From positions 868,001 through 932,000 of the forward strand of contig NZ_CP117812.1 in assembly GCF_028728065.1 (NCBI RefSeq): a stretch of DNA of 64,000 nt, in the 5' to 3' direction. Source of the DNA: Lentisphaera profundi (lineage in GTDB: Bacteria > Verrucomicrobiota > Lentisphaeria > Lentisphaerales > Lentisphaeraceae). Under the pieces are notes generated by a model, which saw only the letters and a program-made list of their open reading frames with translations, was not told where the DNA came from and ran no database searches. A program made the translations under genes and the position numbers. Shown one piece after another: positions 54,668 to 63,630 of the stretch (position 1 is its first letter; every line of letters begins with the position of its first letter).

Positions 54668-54714
54668 TCTATCGAGGCAAATAAATCAGATTAAACTAAG
54701 AGAAAAAGGCAAAT

Positions 54715-54740
54715 AAAAACCCGGCATTAATTATGCCGGG
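54715..54740 (-). terminator. Rho-independent terminator of the porin gene
   Basis: CCCGGCAT and ATGCCGGG form an 8-bp stem with a five-base loop (54720-54740). On the minus strand the stem is followed by TTTTTATTTG. It lies 28 bases after the porin gene. Confidence 0.88.
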
Positions 54741-54768
54741 CTTAAATGAGCTTGTGTATTAGGACTGT

Positions 54769-56037
54769 TTACTTAAAAATATCACTAATTTTTGAGCCTA
54801 TAGCATAATCTAAACGAAGCCAGACGTTCATGTCATCGTTAGCGTAAGCATCACCGCGATCATCATTACCAACAAAGTAAGCAGCTTTCACTGAGGCAGT
54901 GAGATTGTCAGTAAGTTTGCGAGCAATTAGAGCATTGTACTCCATGCCATAATCATCATTACCTGCGACATCATCAAAATAGTGGTAGGCAAGAACGACT
55001 TTATTGCCCATGAATTTACCTTTTACATCCAAGTAGTAATCTTGTAGGCCATCAGTGAGTGTACCGCCATTGGTTCCCAGAAAACGATCTGACCAACCAT
55101 TGAACTTGTGAGCCGTAGAGAAGAGCGTATCAAAACTTTTGCCATCAGATGAGGCATCATCAATGAACATATAACCAGCACCTGGAGTCCAGTCACCCAT
55201 TTTATAGCCACCATAAAGGTGAGCAAAGTGAGCTTCATGATCATCGGAATCTTGGTAATCAGTTTGGTAGGCATAAGTCACATCGTAAAGAATATCACCA
55301 AATTTACCATCGGCGCGAACACCATAAGTAGCAGAATCAAGTGTGGTAGCCCCTTTATGAGCATTCCCACCTTTCTTTTTAAGACCTTCATCGCCATCAA
55401 CAAAGTAAGAGAAACCAGTTATAGTATGATCATCATTAAGTTTATATTTGGCATTAAGCATGATGATTGAATCATATTCTACGCTATTGCCAAATATAGT
55501 GTTGACTTTGTCAGCGTAAGCGGCGAAAAGCTCGAGTTTATCGATAGATTTATTGGTGATACTCACTGCATCAAAAGTTTGAGCGGTTTGTCTCCAACCG
55601 ATATTACCTATAAAGCGTGCGTCATTTTGAATAATTTCTTGACGACCTACACGTACTTTTGTGTCAGGGATGAGCGTGAAATCGACATAGAGTTGCTGCC
55701 AACGAGTTACATCGGGATCAGCAACTTTTTCGTACTTACCACTATTATGACCTTCAGTATCATCATAATCACTGCCAACACGTTGATTCGAGTGATATTG
55801 GGCATAGAGGCTGATGCCAGCCATTTCCGCTGTTCTAAAACCAACATAATTTGAGAGAGTGAGTGCGTTAGCGTCATCCTTATCACTGCCCTGACCTTGT
55901 CCGCCTGCAAACTCATAGCCGAGGCGAGCTTTGAGATCGACTTCACCATTAGTGAAGATTTCGCCAAAATCATTGGCTTTTTCTGCTGCCGTTGCTGCAA
56001 GAGCAGACATTAAGAAGCAAGTTGCAAATTTTTTCAT
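54769..56037 (-). CDS. Outer-membrane beta-barrel porin (alginate-export/OprD-like)
   Basis: This 422-aa protein has a signal peptide (FATCFLMSALAATAAEKA) and alternating aromatic/polar strands throughout (FVGFRTAEMAGISLYAQYHS-like). It includes YVDFTLIPDTKVRVGRQEI and ARFIGNIGWRQTAQTFDA, as in the Alginate_exp family. The end is a terminal strand LRLDYAIGSKISDIFK. The last residue is not the usual Phe/Tyr (it is FK). It probably forms a substrate-selective porin; the substrate could be an uronate or another anionic solute. AGGATTAGGAA precedes the start. A palindrome upstream (56269-56284) is shared with the NarK gene region. Confidence 0.82.
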   Translation of the reverse strand: MKKFATCFLMSALAATAAEKANDFGEIFTNGEVDLKARLGYEFAGGQGQGSDKDDANALTLSNYVGFRTAEMAGISLYAQYHSNQRVGSDYDDTEGHNSGKYEKVADPDVTRWQQLYVDFTLIPDTKVRVGRQEIIQNDARFIGNIGWRQTAQTFDAVSITNKSIDKLELFAAYADKVNTIFGNSVEYDSIIMLNAKYKLNDDHTITGFSYFVDGDEGLKKKGGNAHKGATTLDSATYGVRADGKFGDILYDVTYAYQTDYQDSDDHEAHFAHLYGGYKMGDWTPGAGYMFIDDASSDGKSFDTLFSTAHKFNGWSDRFLGTNGGTLTDGLQDYYLDVKGKFMGNKVVLAYHYFDDVAGNDDYGMEYNALIARKLTDNLTASVKAAYFVGNDDRGDAYANDDMNVWLRLDYAIGSKISDIFK

Positions 56038-56268
56038 TTCCTAATCCTTGTTTGACTTAGAGTTATCCTTCTTCATTACTTAAGAATGATAGAGGTATTG
56101 TATAAAAACGTAAAGCGATATGTAATTTTTTTTTAGTTAAAATATTTTATTTAAATTAACATGATCAAATAATTGAGAAAGTTAATCTTCTCTATTATAG
56201 TCAAGTTTAGTGAAGCGTCAATATCATTTTATATAAAAAAGTACAAAAAAGTAATCATATATCGGTTA

Positions 56269-56284
56269 ATTACATAAGTGTAAT
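56269..56284. promoter_or_regulatory. Palindromic operator-like site ATTACA-N4-TGTAAT upstream of the porin gene
   Basis: The 16-base stretch is a perfect inverted repeat (arms ATTACA and TGTAAT). The same core TTACA-N4-TGTAA occurs at 57764-57777 upstream of the NarK-type gene, suggesting a shared regulator of the CRP/FNR or similar kind; the factor is unknown. Confidence 0.4.
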
Positions 56285-56306
56285 ATTATTTATATGCCAT
56301 AAAAAT

Positions 56307-56330
56307 CCCACTTATTTGAAAATAAGTGGG
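56307..56330 (-). terminator. Rho-independent terminator of the NarK-type gene
   Basis: CCCACTTATTT (56307-56317) pairs exactly with AAATAAGTGGG (56320-56330). On the minus strand the stem is followed by ATTTTTA. It lies 44 bases after the transporter gene. Confidence 0.85.
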
Positions 56331-56374
56331 AATAGTAAGTACTAAATAATAAGCAAATCTGTAGTTCTTCAGGC

Positions 56375-57733
56375 TTAAGCAGCTATGGGAACAGCACCAA
56401 CTAAAGCCTTTTTAGTTTCTGCCGCTGCTTTGGCTTCATCTTTCGCAGTGAAGCGGATTAAGGCGGTGCTAACACCGGCAAATACAATGATTCCACCGAG
56501 AATAAGGAAGCTGTTGGAGATACCAGCCGCTTCAGTTTCAGCTACTTTATTTTGACTTTTAAGAAGAATCCCAGCAAGAACTGCGCCTGCATTACCACCG
56601 GCACCGACGATACCAGAAACAGAGCCGACGCATTTTTTGTTAATAAAGGGAACGACCGTAAAGGTGGCACCTTCGGCCATTTGAACACTCAAACTAAAGA
56701 GAATAAGAACGACAATGGCGAGAGGAAAATAAGTGATTTGAGAAAAAGTAGCTAGAATCAGGCCTTCAATGATCAAAATCACCATAAGAAATTGAACACG
56801 ACCTTTAAGACCTTTTTTGATACCGAATTTGTCTCCACACATTCCGCCGAGTGTACGGGCAAAAATATTCATCAGGGCAAAGCAAGCGACTAAAGTACCA
56901 GCAGCACCACGAGTAAGTCCAAATTGTGCTTGGAGATAATCATCCATGATACCATAGACAGTGAGCTCTATACCGAAGCAACCTGCATAGACGAAGAATA
57001 GGATCCAACTTCTATAATCTTTAGCTGCCGTCATAAAACTGCCTTCTTTTTTAGATTGAGCATCAGTTTTGATTTTCCCAGAAGCTTTCAGTTCTTTGAA
57101 ATTCCCCTCAGGTGTGTCCTGTGTGAATTTGTAATAGACGATACCCATAAGGAAGCAAACAACACCAGCAATACCCATTGACCATCTCCATGCGTCAGCT
57201 TCAGCGACGCCACAGGCAATTACGATAGCCGCAATGATGGGCATGCCAAGGCGGTTAGCACCACCCCCGAGGTTGCCCCATCCTGCAGAAGTGGCATTAG
57301 CAGTACCGACGCAGTTAGGTGCAAACATGAGAGAAGTGTGAACTTGAGTGATTACGAAAGAGGCGCCAATAAAACCAATGAGAATACGGCAAAAAATAAA
57401 TTGTTCATAATTTTGAACAAAGGCAATGCCTATTACGGGAAGTGAGCCCAAAAGTAACATCCAGGTGTAGCAAAGGCGTGGACCATATTTATCGCAAAGT
57501 TTACCAAGCAGTAAGCGGGCAAAGATAGTTCCGGATACTGCAGCAATAATAGAGTTATATTTCTGCTGAGGTGTTAAGCCTAGATCCTTGATAACCGCTG
57601 GCATAAAAGGGACAATGCCGAACCATGCAAAGAAACACATGAAGAAGGCGATGGCTGTAATCCAAAAGGTTCTTATTTGTGGACTCTTAAGGTCCGTGAG
57701 AGTGAGTTTGCTTGCTTTGCCTGCGACTTCCAT
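56375..57733 (-). CDS. narK: Nitrate/nitrite transporter (NarK-type major facilitator)
   Basis: This 452-aa inner-membrane protein has about twelve transmembrane helices. Family hallmarks are FFAWFGIVPFMPAVIKDLGL in the first helices, a charged loop LLGKLCDKYGPRLCY, and the nitrate signature AGWGNLGGG. A second nitrate signature-like stretch lies late in the protein (GNAGAVLAGI). It would exchange or import nitrate or nitrite. A multiheme cytochrome fragment and a DUF3365 protein 5 kb upstream could be linked to nitrogen or other anaerobic respiration, but this is only an inference. Confidence 0.92.
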   Translation of the reverse strand: MEVAGKASKLTLTDLKSPQIRTFWITAIAFFMCFFAWFGIVPFMPAVIKDLGLTPQQKYNSIIAAVSGTIFARLLLGKLCDKYGPRLCYTWMLLLGSLPVIGIAFVQNYEQFIFCRILIGFIGASFVITQVHTSLMFAPNCVGTANATSAGWGNLGGGANRLGMPIIAAIVIACGVAEADAWRWSMGIAGVVCFLMGIVYYKFTQDTPEGNFKELKASGKIKTDAQSKKEGSFMTAAKDYRSWILFFVYAGCFGIELTVYGIMDDYLQAQFGLTRGAAGTLVACFALMNIFARTLGGMCGDKFGIKKGLKGRVQFLMVILIIEGLILATFSQITYFPLAIVVLILFSLSVQMAEGATFTVVPFINKKCVGSVSGIVGAGGNAGAVLAGILLKSQNKVAETEAAGISNSFLILGGIIVFAGVSTALIRFTAKDEAKAAAETKKALVGAVPIAA

Positions 57734-57763
57734 AATTGTTACACCTGCTAGTTATGATAATAA

Positions 57764-57809
57764 TTACATTTATGTAAACTTAAATAATTTAAATACGCCT
57801 GTCGTATTT
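57764..57809. promoter_or_regulatory. Two palindromes upstream of the NarK-type gene
   Basis: TTACA-TTTA-TGTAA (57764-57777) is a perfect palindrome like that before the porin gene. A second, AAATACG-N5-CGTATTT (57791-57809), is also perfect. Imperfect TTACA-type copies follow at 57872 and 57901. They lie 30-75 bases before the start codon and look like operators. Confidence 0.45.
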
Positions 57810-57972
57810 TTATCAAACTTAACGGGAGGATTTGTTTCTTCAAACGCAATCTGTGGAAAAGTACAATAAAATTACATTTAGCGAAAAATAAACAAAATAG
57901 TTACAATTACGTAATATATATCATATGTAGAGGTGGGTGTGCAAATATTTGACTTAGGGATAGTACTTGCTA

Positions 57973-60900
57973 TTAGGTTTTATTTGTGATCCATGCACAT
58001 TGGTAGGGTGCTAATTCAATCACAGTATTTAAATCGTGGTAAACATCCTCACTTAATAAATCATACCAAGTTTCTGTGCTAATTAGGTTGAGTTCTACTA
58101 AGGGGATCTTTTGAACCTGCTTACTAATATTGTGAATAGCAAAGACATTTTGGTGACGATCGAGGCTCTCTCTCCAGAAGGCAAATAGCGAAGACCCTAA
58201 ATGTAAGGTGTACTGTGTCGCATTTGGGTGAAAAGCAGCTTGTTTGCGACGAATTTTGATCAGTTTTTTAAGTCTATTAAAAACCGTCATGTGGTGGCTA
58301 GAGGGGTCTTGGAGTTGTTCATTAAGATCATTAATATCCCATTGACTACGATTAATAGAGCGTGCACGTCCCGTTTGTTTAGCGAGGTCGTGATTATTAT
58401 GCGTTCCAAGTAAACTGTGTATATATATGGCAGGAATACCTTCAAGGGCTAGCATGATTGTATGGGCGCAGATATAGCGTTCAATATGCCATTGATCGGA
58501 TTCAGAAGAAGCCGCATCAACCGTATTTTTAAGTGCATCGAATAATGAGATATTAACTTCATAAGGTTTATCTTGGCCATCAGGCATTCGTCGCATAGAA
58601 ATATGACCTCCAAAACTACTGAGAGTAGAAAGCATGTTACTTAACTCTTTGTCGTGTAATAAACCTTCTGCTGGACGCACGCCTATACCATCATGAGAAG
58701 CAATGAAGTTGAGGTAAGTACGACCTCGTTTTGCAGGAGGCATAGACATCATCCATGTTTTAAGATGTGAACAGTCACCAGTAAGTAAGCTATTAATCAG
58801 CAAGGGAGGTAAAGAAAAATTATAGATCATGTGAGCTTCATTATCATTGCCAAAATAACTCAGGTTTTCACGATTTGGAACATTGGTTTCTGTAATGATG
58901 AGCGCCGACGGTTCTATACTTTCGATCACTAAACGGATGAGTTTTATAATCTCATGTGTTTGATGTAAATGAACACACTCCGTGCCACTTTCTTTCCACA
59001 GGAAGGCAACCGCATCGAGGCGGAAAAGTCTGATTCCATGTTTAAGATAATCACATAGAATACGAATGACTTCAAAGAGCACTTCTGGATTAGCATAATT
59101 GAGATCGATTTGGTCAGCACTAAAGGTACACCAAACAGATTTCTCTCCTTTTTCAGTTTTAAATTCGCTTAACAAAGGAGTAGCGCGAGGTCTTATGACT
59201 TTACTCAGATCAGTCGAAGCCTTGGGAACAATAAAGTAGGATTTTCCAGGTGATTTGTCTTTAAGAAAATTCTTAAACCACTTTGATTGACTTGAGCAGT
59301 GATTGATGACTAAGTCAGCCATTAGCTTGAACTCGCTAGCAATAGCTTCGACTTCTTGCCAAGTTCCAAGTTCAGGGTTGATTGCATCGTAATCAATTAC
59401 CGAAAAGCCGTCATCGGAACTAAAAGGTGAAAAGGGTAAAATATGAACGGAATTGATGGTTTTGTTTAATTCACGATGAAGGAAGCGGTGAAGGGTGCGT
59501 AGTGGAGGTTCACTTTTATCCGACTTTTTGATAGTGTCACCATAAGTGATCAGGACCACATCATCTTCAGACCACTTATCCTGTTTTGTATTGGATAAAT
59601 GACTTGTAGAGAGATTTAATTGATCCATAAGCTTATCGCTCAAAGTGTCGGTACAGATATCTGTGTTTAATGATCCATATATTTCACTTAAGTGAAGTGA
59701 TATGCGCTCTTTTAGACGCTGTGTAGAAGGAGAAAGTACAGGTTTCTTCATTGTGGCGGCTGAAAAATCGCGATGATCTTTTTCAACGGCATCGACAAGT
59801 CTTTCAAAAATATCTGGTACCGCCGCCGTGACCCGTTTCCAGCTAGGCATAAAGGGACTTTCCATAGCTTTTTCTAAGAAATCTTGGCCAGCGTGGAGAA
59901 TGTTTTCGGCAAAGAGTTCAACCGCTTGGCCTTCTTTGTGGCGGTCATAAGATAGACCATTGATGAGCGCATCATTATTATAGCTATCAATGAGGTCAAG
60001 GGCAATGCGGTAGTAAGTTGCCTTGATGGTACGTATAGTTCCCGTTGAGAAGACCGTGCCTTGTGTGGCCATTTTTCTAAAGAGTGATTTGGCAATGTCC
60101 GCACTCATTTTAGACAGTCCTTTGGAGCGATCGCTTTCCGAGAGAATTTGATGTTTATGATCATAATTATCGGCGATATCAACTTGGCAAATTTGGTTGT
60201 TAGAGTAATTGCGTTGAAGTTCTGATAAAACTCCCATTTCGAGCCCCCAATCCGCGGGTATTCTGATGTCTTCTAAGACATCACTTTTCATAGAGAATTC
60301 ACCTGCCAAGGCATAGCGGAAGCTATCAAGATAATCGAGGTATTCATTGGGACCACAAACTTGTTTCATCGCACGGATCAACGGAGTGACAAGGAGTCTA
60401 CATGCGCGGCCATTGAGTTTTTCACTCGCAATGCGTGAGTAAAAACCTTTACAAAATTTATAACTGAAGTTGGGGTGCACAACTGGATAAATGAGGCGCG
60501 CTAATAAGTCGCGCTTGTACGTAAGGATATCACAATCGTGAAGAGCGACTGCTTTAGCTTTTTCCGTAGCTAAAATGTAGCCAAACATATACCAGACATT
60601 ACGTCCTTTTCCTGGGTGTGGAGGAGCTAAATCATAGGATTGGAGTAAGGCATCTATTGCGCGTAAACGCGGACCATCATGCCACATGATTTGAGGTTTC
60701 TGAGGTAGGCAATTAAAAAATTGTAGAGCGTTGCGGTATTGATCTTCATCGGCGCAATCGAGACCGACAACAATTTGGCTTAAATAATCGACATCTCGAA
60801 GTTCTTCGACAATATTGGCCAACGCGGGGCCTTCAAGTTCAGAATAGAGCGAGGGTAGTAATAAGGCCATCGGGTTTTTTTTACTGAAACTTCTTAATTC

Positions 60901-60978
60901 ATCTTCTAATTCATTTATCGGTCGTTGATTGAGACTGTGTAGAGTTGTTATGGTACCGTGTTGATGAAAATCGCCCAT
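57973..60978 (-). CDS. Fusion of glucosyl-3-phosphoglycerate synthase (GT81-like) and a GH13_18 phosphorylase
   Basis: The first ~400 residues resemble GpgS, which transfers glucose from an NDP-glucose to 3-phosphoglycerate. They contain the DxD motif D148-C-D150 in VALHDCDIL and the helix-rich WGLEMGVLSEL region. From about 465 onward a GH13_18 domain follows: DLVINHCSSQSKWF (555-568), nucleophile D655 in LFRLDAVAF, acid/base E697 in ITETNVPNREN, and D763 in ASHDGIG. The ETNVP form of the acid/base motif recalls glucosylglycerate phosphorylases more than sucrose phosphorylases, but substrate is not proven. At 1001 aa the length equals both enzymes. It follows the kinase/phosphatase fusion gene after 35 bases. 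Confidence 0.88.
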   Translation of the reverse strand: MGDFHQHGTITTLHSLNQRPINELEDELRSFSKKNPMALLLPSLYSELEGPALANIVEELRDVDYLSQIVVGLDCADEDQYRNALQFFNCLPQKPQIMWHDGPRLRAIDALLQSYDLAPPHPGKGRNVWYMFGYILATEKAKAVALHDCDILTYKRDLLARLIYPVVHPNFSYKFCKGFYSRIASEKLNGRACRLLVTPLIRAMKQVCGPNEYLDYLDSFRYALAGEFSMKSDVLEDIRIPADWGLEMGVLSELQRNYSNNQICQVDIADNYDHKHQILSESDRSKGLSKMSADIAKSLFRKMATQGTVFSTGTIRTIKATYYRIALDLIDSYNNDALINGLSYDRHKEGQAVELFAENILHAGQDFLEKAMESPFMPSWKRVTAAVPDIFERLVDAVEKDHRDFSAATMKKPVLSPSTQRLKERISLHLSEIYGSLNTDICTDTLSDKLMDQLNLSTSHLSNTKQDKWSEDDVVLITYGDTIKKSDKSEPPLRTLHRFLHRELNKTINSVHILPFSPFSSDDGFSVIDYDAINPELGTWQEVEAIASEFKLMADLVINHCSSQSKWFKNFLKDKSPGKSYFIVPKASTDLSKVIRPRATPLLSEFKTEKGEKSVWCTFSADQIDLNYANPEVLFEVIRILCDYLKHGIRLFRLDAVAFLWKESGTECVHLHQTHEIIKLIRLVIESIEPSALIITETNVPNRENLSYFGNDNEAHMIYNFSLPPLLINSLLTGDCSHLKTWMMSMPPAKRGRTYLNFIASHDGIGVRPAEGLLHDKELSNMLSTLSSFGGHISMRRMPDGQDKPYEVNISLFDALKNTVDAASSESDQWHIERYICAHTIMLALEGIPAIYIHSLLGTHNNHDLAKQTGRARSINRSQWDINDLNEQLQDPSSHHMTVFNRLKKLIKIRRKQAAFHPNATQYTLHLGSSLFAFWRESLDRHQNVFAIHNISKQVQKIPLVELNLISTETWYDLLSEDVYHDLNTVIELAPYQCAWITNKT

Positions 60979-61013
60979 GGTGTTCTCCTAGTGTTTGAAG
61001 ATCATTGTCTTCG

Positions 61014-62798
61014 TTAAAATTGAATTCCATAAAAGGATTGTAGAATTTCTCTTATGCCCTGCTGCCATCCGGCGGGGCCATATTCGGTACATTGGATAGA
61101 GTGTGTGGTGCTTAGATTAAATGGGGGACGCTTTTTGTTGGGGATTTGAATTCCTAAATCCGCTTTGTTAAGCATAATTTGATCATTTGGACTATCTCCA
61201 AGTGCGACAACAAGCCAATGATGAGATGGATGCTTTTTTATATAATAAGCTCTCAGTTGTTGAAGAGCATCAGCTTTGTCAGCTTGTCCCATGAGGTGGA
61301 TGAATTGACCTCCGAGGACAATTCTGATACCAGCGTCTTCAAGTGATTTTTTGAACTCGATCAATTTTTCTTGGCTATCATACCATAAAAGAGGTTCTGT
61401 AGCATTGCGTTGCTTGGCTAAGCTTGCAGCCTTGAGTTCGAGGCCAGTGGCAGAGCTTACTTCCTCGGGAGTCATGTCACTAAATCCCGTAAAGAGGTAA
61501 TTGTTTTTTCGACGTAATTCATGAGCAACTTTCAAGATCGCTTTTATATCAACTGAGCTCACAGAAATATTGTATTGCGCATCGTTTGGATAAGCAATAA
61601 GGCCTCCGTTTTCTGCGACAATAGCTGTGGGAGGGCTTTGAAATTGCTGCTGAATTTTCTCTGATAATGGGATCATTTCGGCAAGTGTTTTACTTGAATT
61701 GAAAATCACGGGGAAAGATAAAGCACGTAGCTGTGCAAGGCTTTGATTTGCGGCAGTCCAGCTATACTGCTCATCTAAGAGACTCGCATCGAGATCGGTG
61801 ACAAGCATGAGCTGACAAGATTTTATGTAATGCGTCCAATTCGCATTGTTGGTATCTTGTTTCACAATGGAATGATTATCGTTAAGATGAAAGGTGATAT
61901 CACTCTGCTGAGGCATTTCCTTGAGCATCCAACGCGTTAGGCGTTCATAATGCATGATAAAGCGCTTTAATTCAGTGCTGTTCATGATCTGTGATTTAGC
62001 CAATGTATCCGATTGTTGCTTGAGTAATTGTTCTTCTTGCTGACTCCGCCATAGGTGAATGACTTCAAAGTTTGGTGCCTTTAACATGGCTAAATAATCG
62101 AGTTTACTAAAGAGTACTTGGTATTCATCGGCGAGTTTTTGGTTGATGTAATGTCGCCAATCTCCTGGAAGATCTTCAGAGTTTTCTAGCTCATTCTCGG
62201 GTGTTTCTAAGAGTTCCAATGGTTGGGGCTTGGCTCCGATACACCAGCCTTCGAGTATAATGATATCAACAAACTGGTTAGGTAAGGCATCGCCATTATG
62301 AAAGCGATCATCTATAGCCTTATTAAATCGAGGTATTTTAAGACTTGAAATTTTTTCGTCACTAGGCAGTGCCGCCAAGCTATCTAAAATTTGATTGGCG
62401 AGCGGAAGATCATGAGTTCCTGGGACACCACGTGTTTTTAAAAGTGGGTGAGTAGAAGAGGCCAATTGATTACGTTCATTTTTAGTCAGATAGAAATCGT
62501 CAATCGAAAGTGTGACGACATTAAGGCCAAATTCGCATAATAATGATTTAAGTAATTGGGCTAAAGTTGATTTACCTGTTCCTTGTGCGCCATTGATGCC
62601 AAGGATAAAGCTCTTGCCGTCCTGAGTTCGTTTTTCTTGCGACCATTGCAGCAGATTGAGAGATAAAGGAAGGTAGTATTGCCAAGCCGTACTCAAAAAT
62701 GAAGAAGGGAGTTCGTTCTCCTGGATAAATTTTTTGATTAAATCTAAATGTAGAGCGGACTTTTCGCGCTGTAAATCAAGTTTAGAGAGATCTATCAT
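61014..62798 (-). CDS. Fusion of D-glycerate 3-kinase and a mannosyl/glucosyl-3-phosphoglycerate phosphatase-like HAD domain
   Basis: Residues ~1-315 are a P-loop kinase like plant and yeast D-glycerate 3-kinase: Walker A GAQGTGKST (70-78), SIDDFYLTKNERNQLA (98-113), the GVPGTHDLPL segment, KIPRFNKAIDDR and IILEGWCIGAKP. From about 328 a HAD phosphatase of the MpgP/YedP type begins: DLD (D335, D337) in LMLVTDLDASLLDE, AENGGLIAYP, and the acidic motif ALGDSPNDQIML. Glycerate would become 3-phosphoglycerate, and glucosyl-3-phosphoglycerate would be dephosphorylated. The two half-reactions sit on either side of the synthase encoded next in the operon. 594 aa equals the sum of both domains. It is the first gene of the pair. 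Confidence 0.88.
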   Translation of the reverse strand: MIDLSKLDLQREKSALHLDLIKKFIQENELPSSFLSTAWQYYLPLSLNLLQWSQEKRTQDGKSFILGINGAQGTGKSTLAQLLKSLLCEFGLNVVTLSIDDFYLTKNERNQLASSTHPLLKTRGVPGTHDLPLANQILDSLAALPSDEKISSLKIPRFNKAIDDRFHNGDALPNQFVDIIILEGWCIGAKPQPLELLETPENELENSEDLPGDWRHYINQKLADEYQVLFSKLDYLAMLKAPNFEVIHLWRSQQEEQLLKQQSDTLAKSQIMNSTELKRFIMHYERLTRWMLKEMPQQSDITFHLNDNHSIVKQDTNNANWTHYIKSCQLMLVTDLDASLLDEQYSWTAANQSLAQLRALSFPVIFNSSKTLAEMIPLSEKIQQQFQSPPTAIVAENGGLIAYPNDAQYNISVSSVDIKAILKVAHELRRKNNYLFTGFSDMTPEEVSSATGLELKAASLAKQRNATEPLLWYDSQEKLIEFKKSLEDAGIRIVLGGQFIHLMGQADKADALQQLRAYYIKKHPSHHWLVVALGDSPNDQIMLNKADLGIQIPNKKRPPFNLSTTHSIQCTEYGPAGWQQGIREILQSFYGIQF

Positions 62799-62867
62799 AT
62801 GTCACCTTCATTTAGGTTCGCAATAACTTCTAAGTAATTCATATACATGTTTATAGTTCTTGAAGAA

Positions 62868-62884
62868 AGCGGGCCGGGCCCGCT
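62868..62884 (-). terminator. GC-rich hairpin, probable terminator after the DUF3365 gene
   Basis: AGCGGGCC and GGCCCGCT form an almost loopless stem in an otherwise AT-rich stretch. On the minus strand TTTCTTC follows. It lies between the DUF3365 gene and the glycerate kinase fusion, in the same direction, so it could separate the two transcripts. Confidence 0.55.
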
Positions 62885-62937
62885 CCATTTAACGCTAAGG
62901 CAGTATGCAGTACTTTACTGGCTTAATCACAGTAATT

Positions 62938-63534
62938 TTAATTCATGGGGATACGAATGACAACGCCACCCATGACTTCTCCCATGATAAAATCTGTTCT
63001 GGGGGAATCTTTGTGATCATTATGGCAATCAATGCAAGCATCGGAAACCGCTACGTCAGGATAAACCGCGGTGTAGAATTTTTTGCCACCTAGATCTTCT
63101 GTACCATAAAAGTTTTTACCTGGGTTTGCACCGATAAACTTAAGACCGTCTTTTTCCATGGGGGTCTTTGGAGCATTTTGCTTATTGATGGGCCATTCAG
63201 ATTGCAGCGAGTAGGTAAAGCCGGGGTTCTGTTCCATGGCTAAATCACGACCATAGCGGAACATTTGAGCAGGGAGCATGACGCCATTTTCTTTATCTTC
63301 CCATTGTTCATGAGGTTTGAGTATTTTTTTAGTTTTGCCCAAGTACTTAATGACGTGTTTAGTGTAGGCTGTTCGAGTACCTTTCATGACGGCAAATAGT
63401 GCATCGGCCATTTTTTGAGGTTTAACACTAGCTTCGACTGTTGCCGGGGCAGCAGTTTCAGCGGGTTTATTACAAGAGCTAAAGAAGGCAGCAGCTAAAG
63501 CTAAAGTGAGACATGTCGTTTTGATGAATTTCAT
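62938..63534 (-). CDS. DUF3365 heme-binding lipoprotein (Tll0287-like)
   Basis: This 198-aa protein has a lipoprotein signal ending in the lipobox FFSSC, so it is membrane-anchored on the periplasmic side. The body matches DUF3365/Tll0287-type sensors or cytochromes: MLPAQMFRYGRDLA in the middle, FYTAVYPDVAVSDACIDCHN near the end with a single CxxCH heme site (CIDCH). The final MGEVMGGVVIRIPM is also typical. Such proteins often stand beside signalling or respiratory genes. It follows a multiheme cytochrome gene after about 96 bases and may act with it in electron transfer. Confidence 0.85.
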   Translation of the reverse strand: MKFIKTTCLTLALAAAFFSSCNKPAETAAPATVEASVKPQKMADALFAVMKGTRTAYTKHVIKYLGKTKKILKPHEQWEDKENGVMLPAQMFRYGRDLAMEQNPGFTYSLQSEWPINKQNAPKTPMEKDGLKFIGANPGKNFYGTEDLGGKKFYTAVYPDVAVSDACIDCHNDHKDSPRTDFIMGEVMGGVVIRIPMN

Positions 63535-63630
63535 AATATTTATTCCTTAAATTGTCTATAGTGATAATGCCTGCAAAATATATTTTGTGGTTTTGGAGAT
63601 GTAGATTTTTGTATATGTATGTGAACCTCC

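Noticed and set aside
57973-60978. Plain sucrose phosphorylase call for the large fusion protein
   Set aside because: The first 400 residues are a GT81-like synthase, and the partner gene is a glycerate kinase/phosphatase, both of which point to glucosylglycerate. The acid/base motif ETNVP also differs from the usual PEVHE-like form of sucrose phosphorylase.
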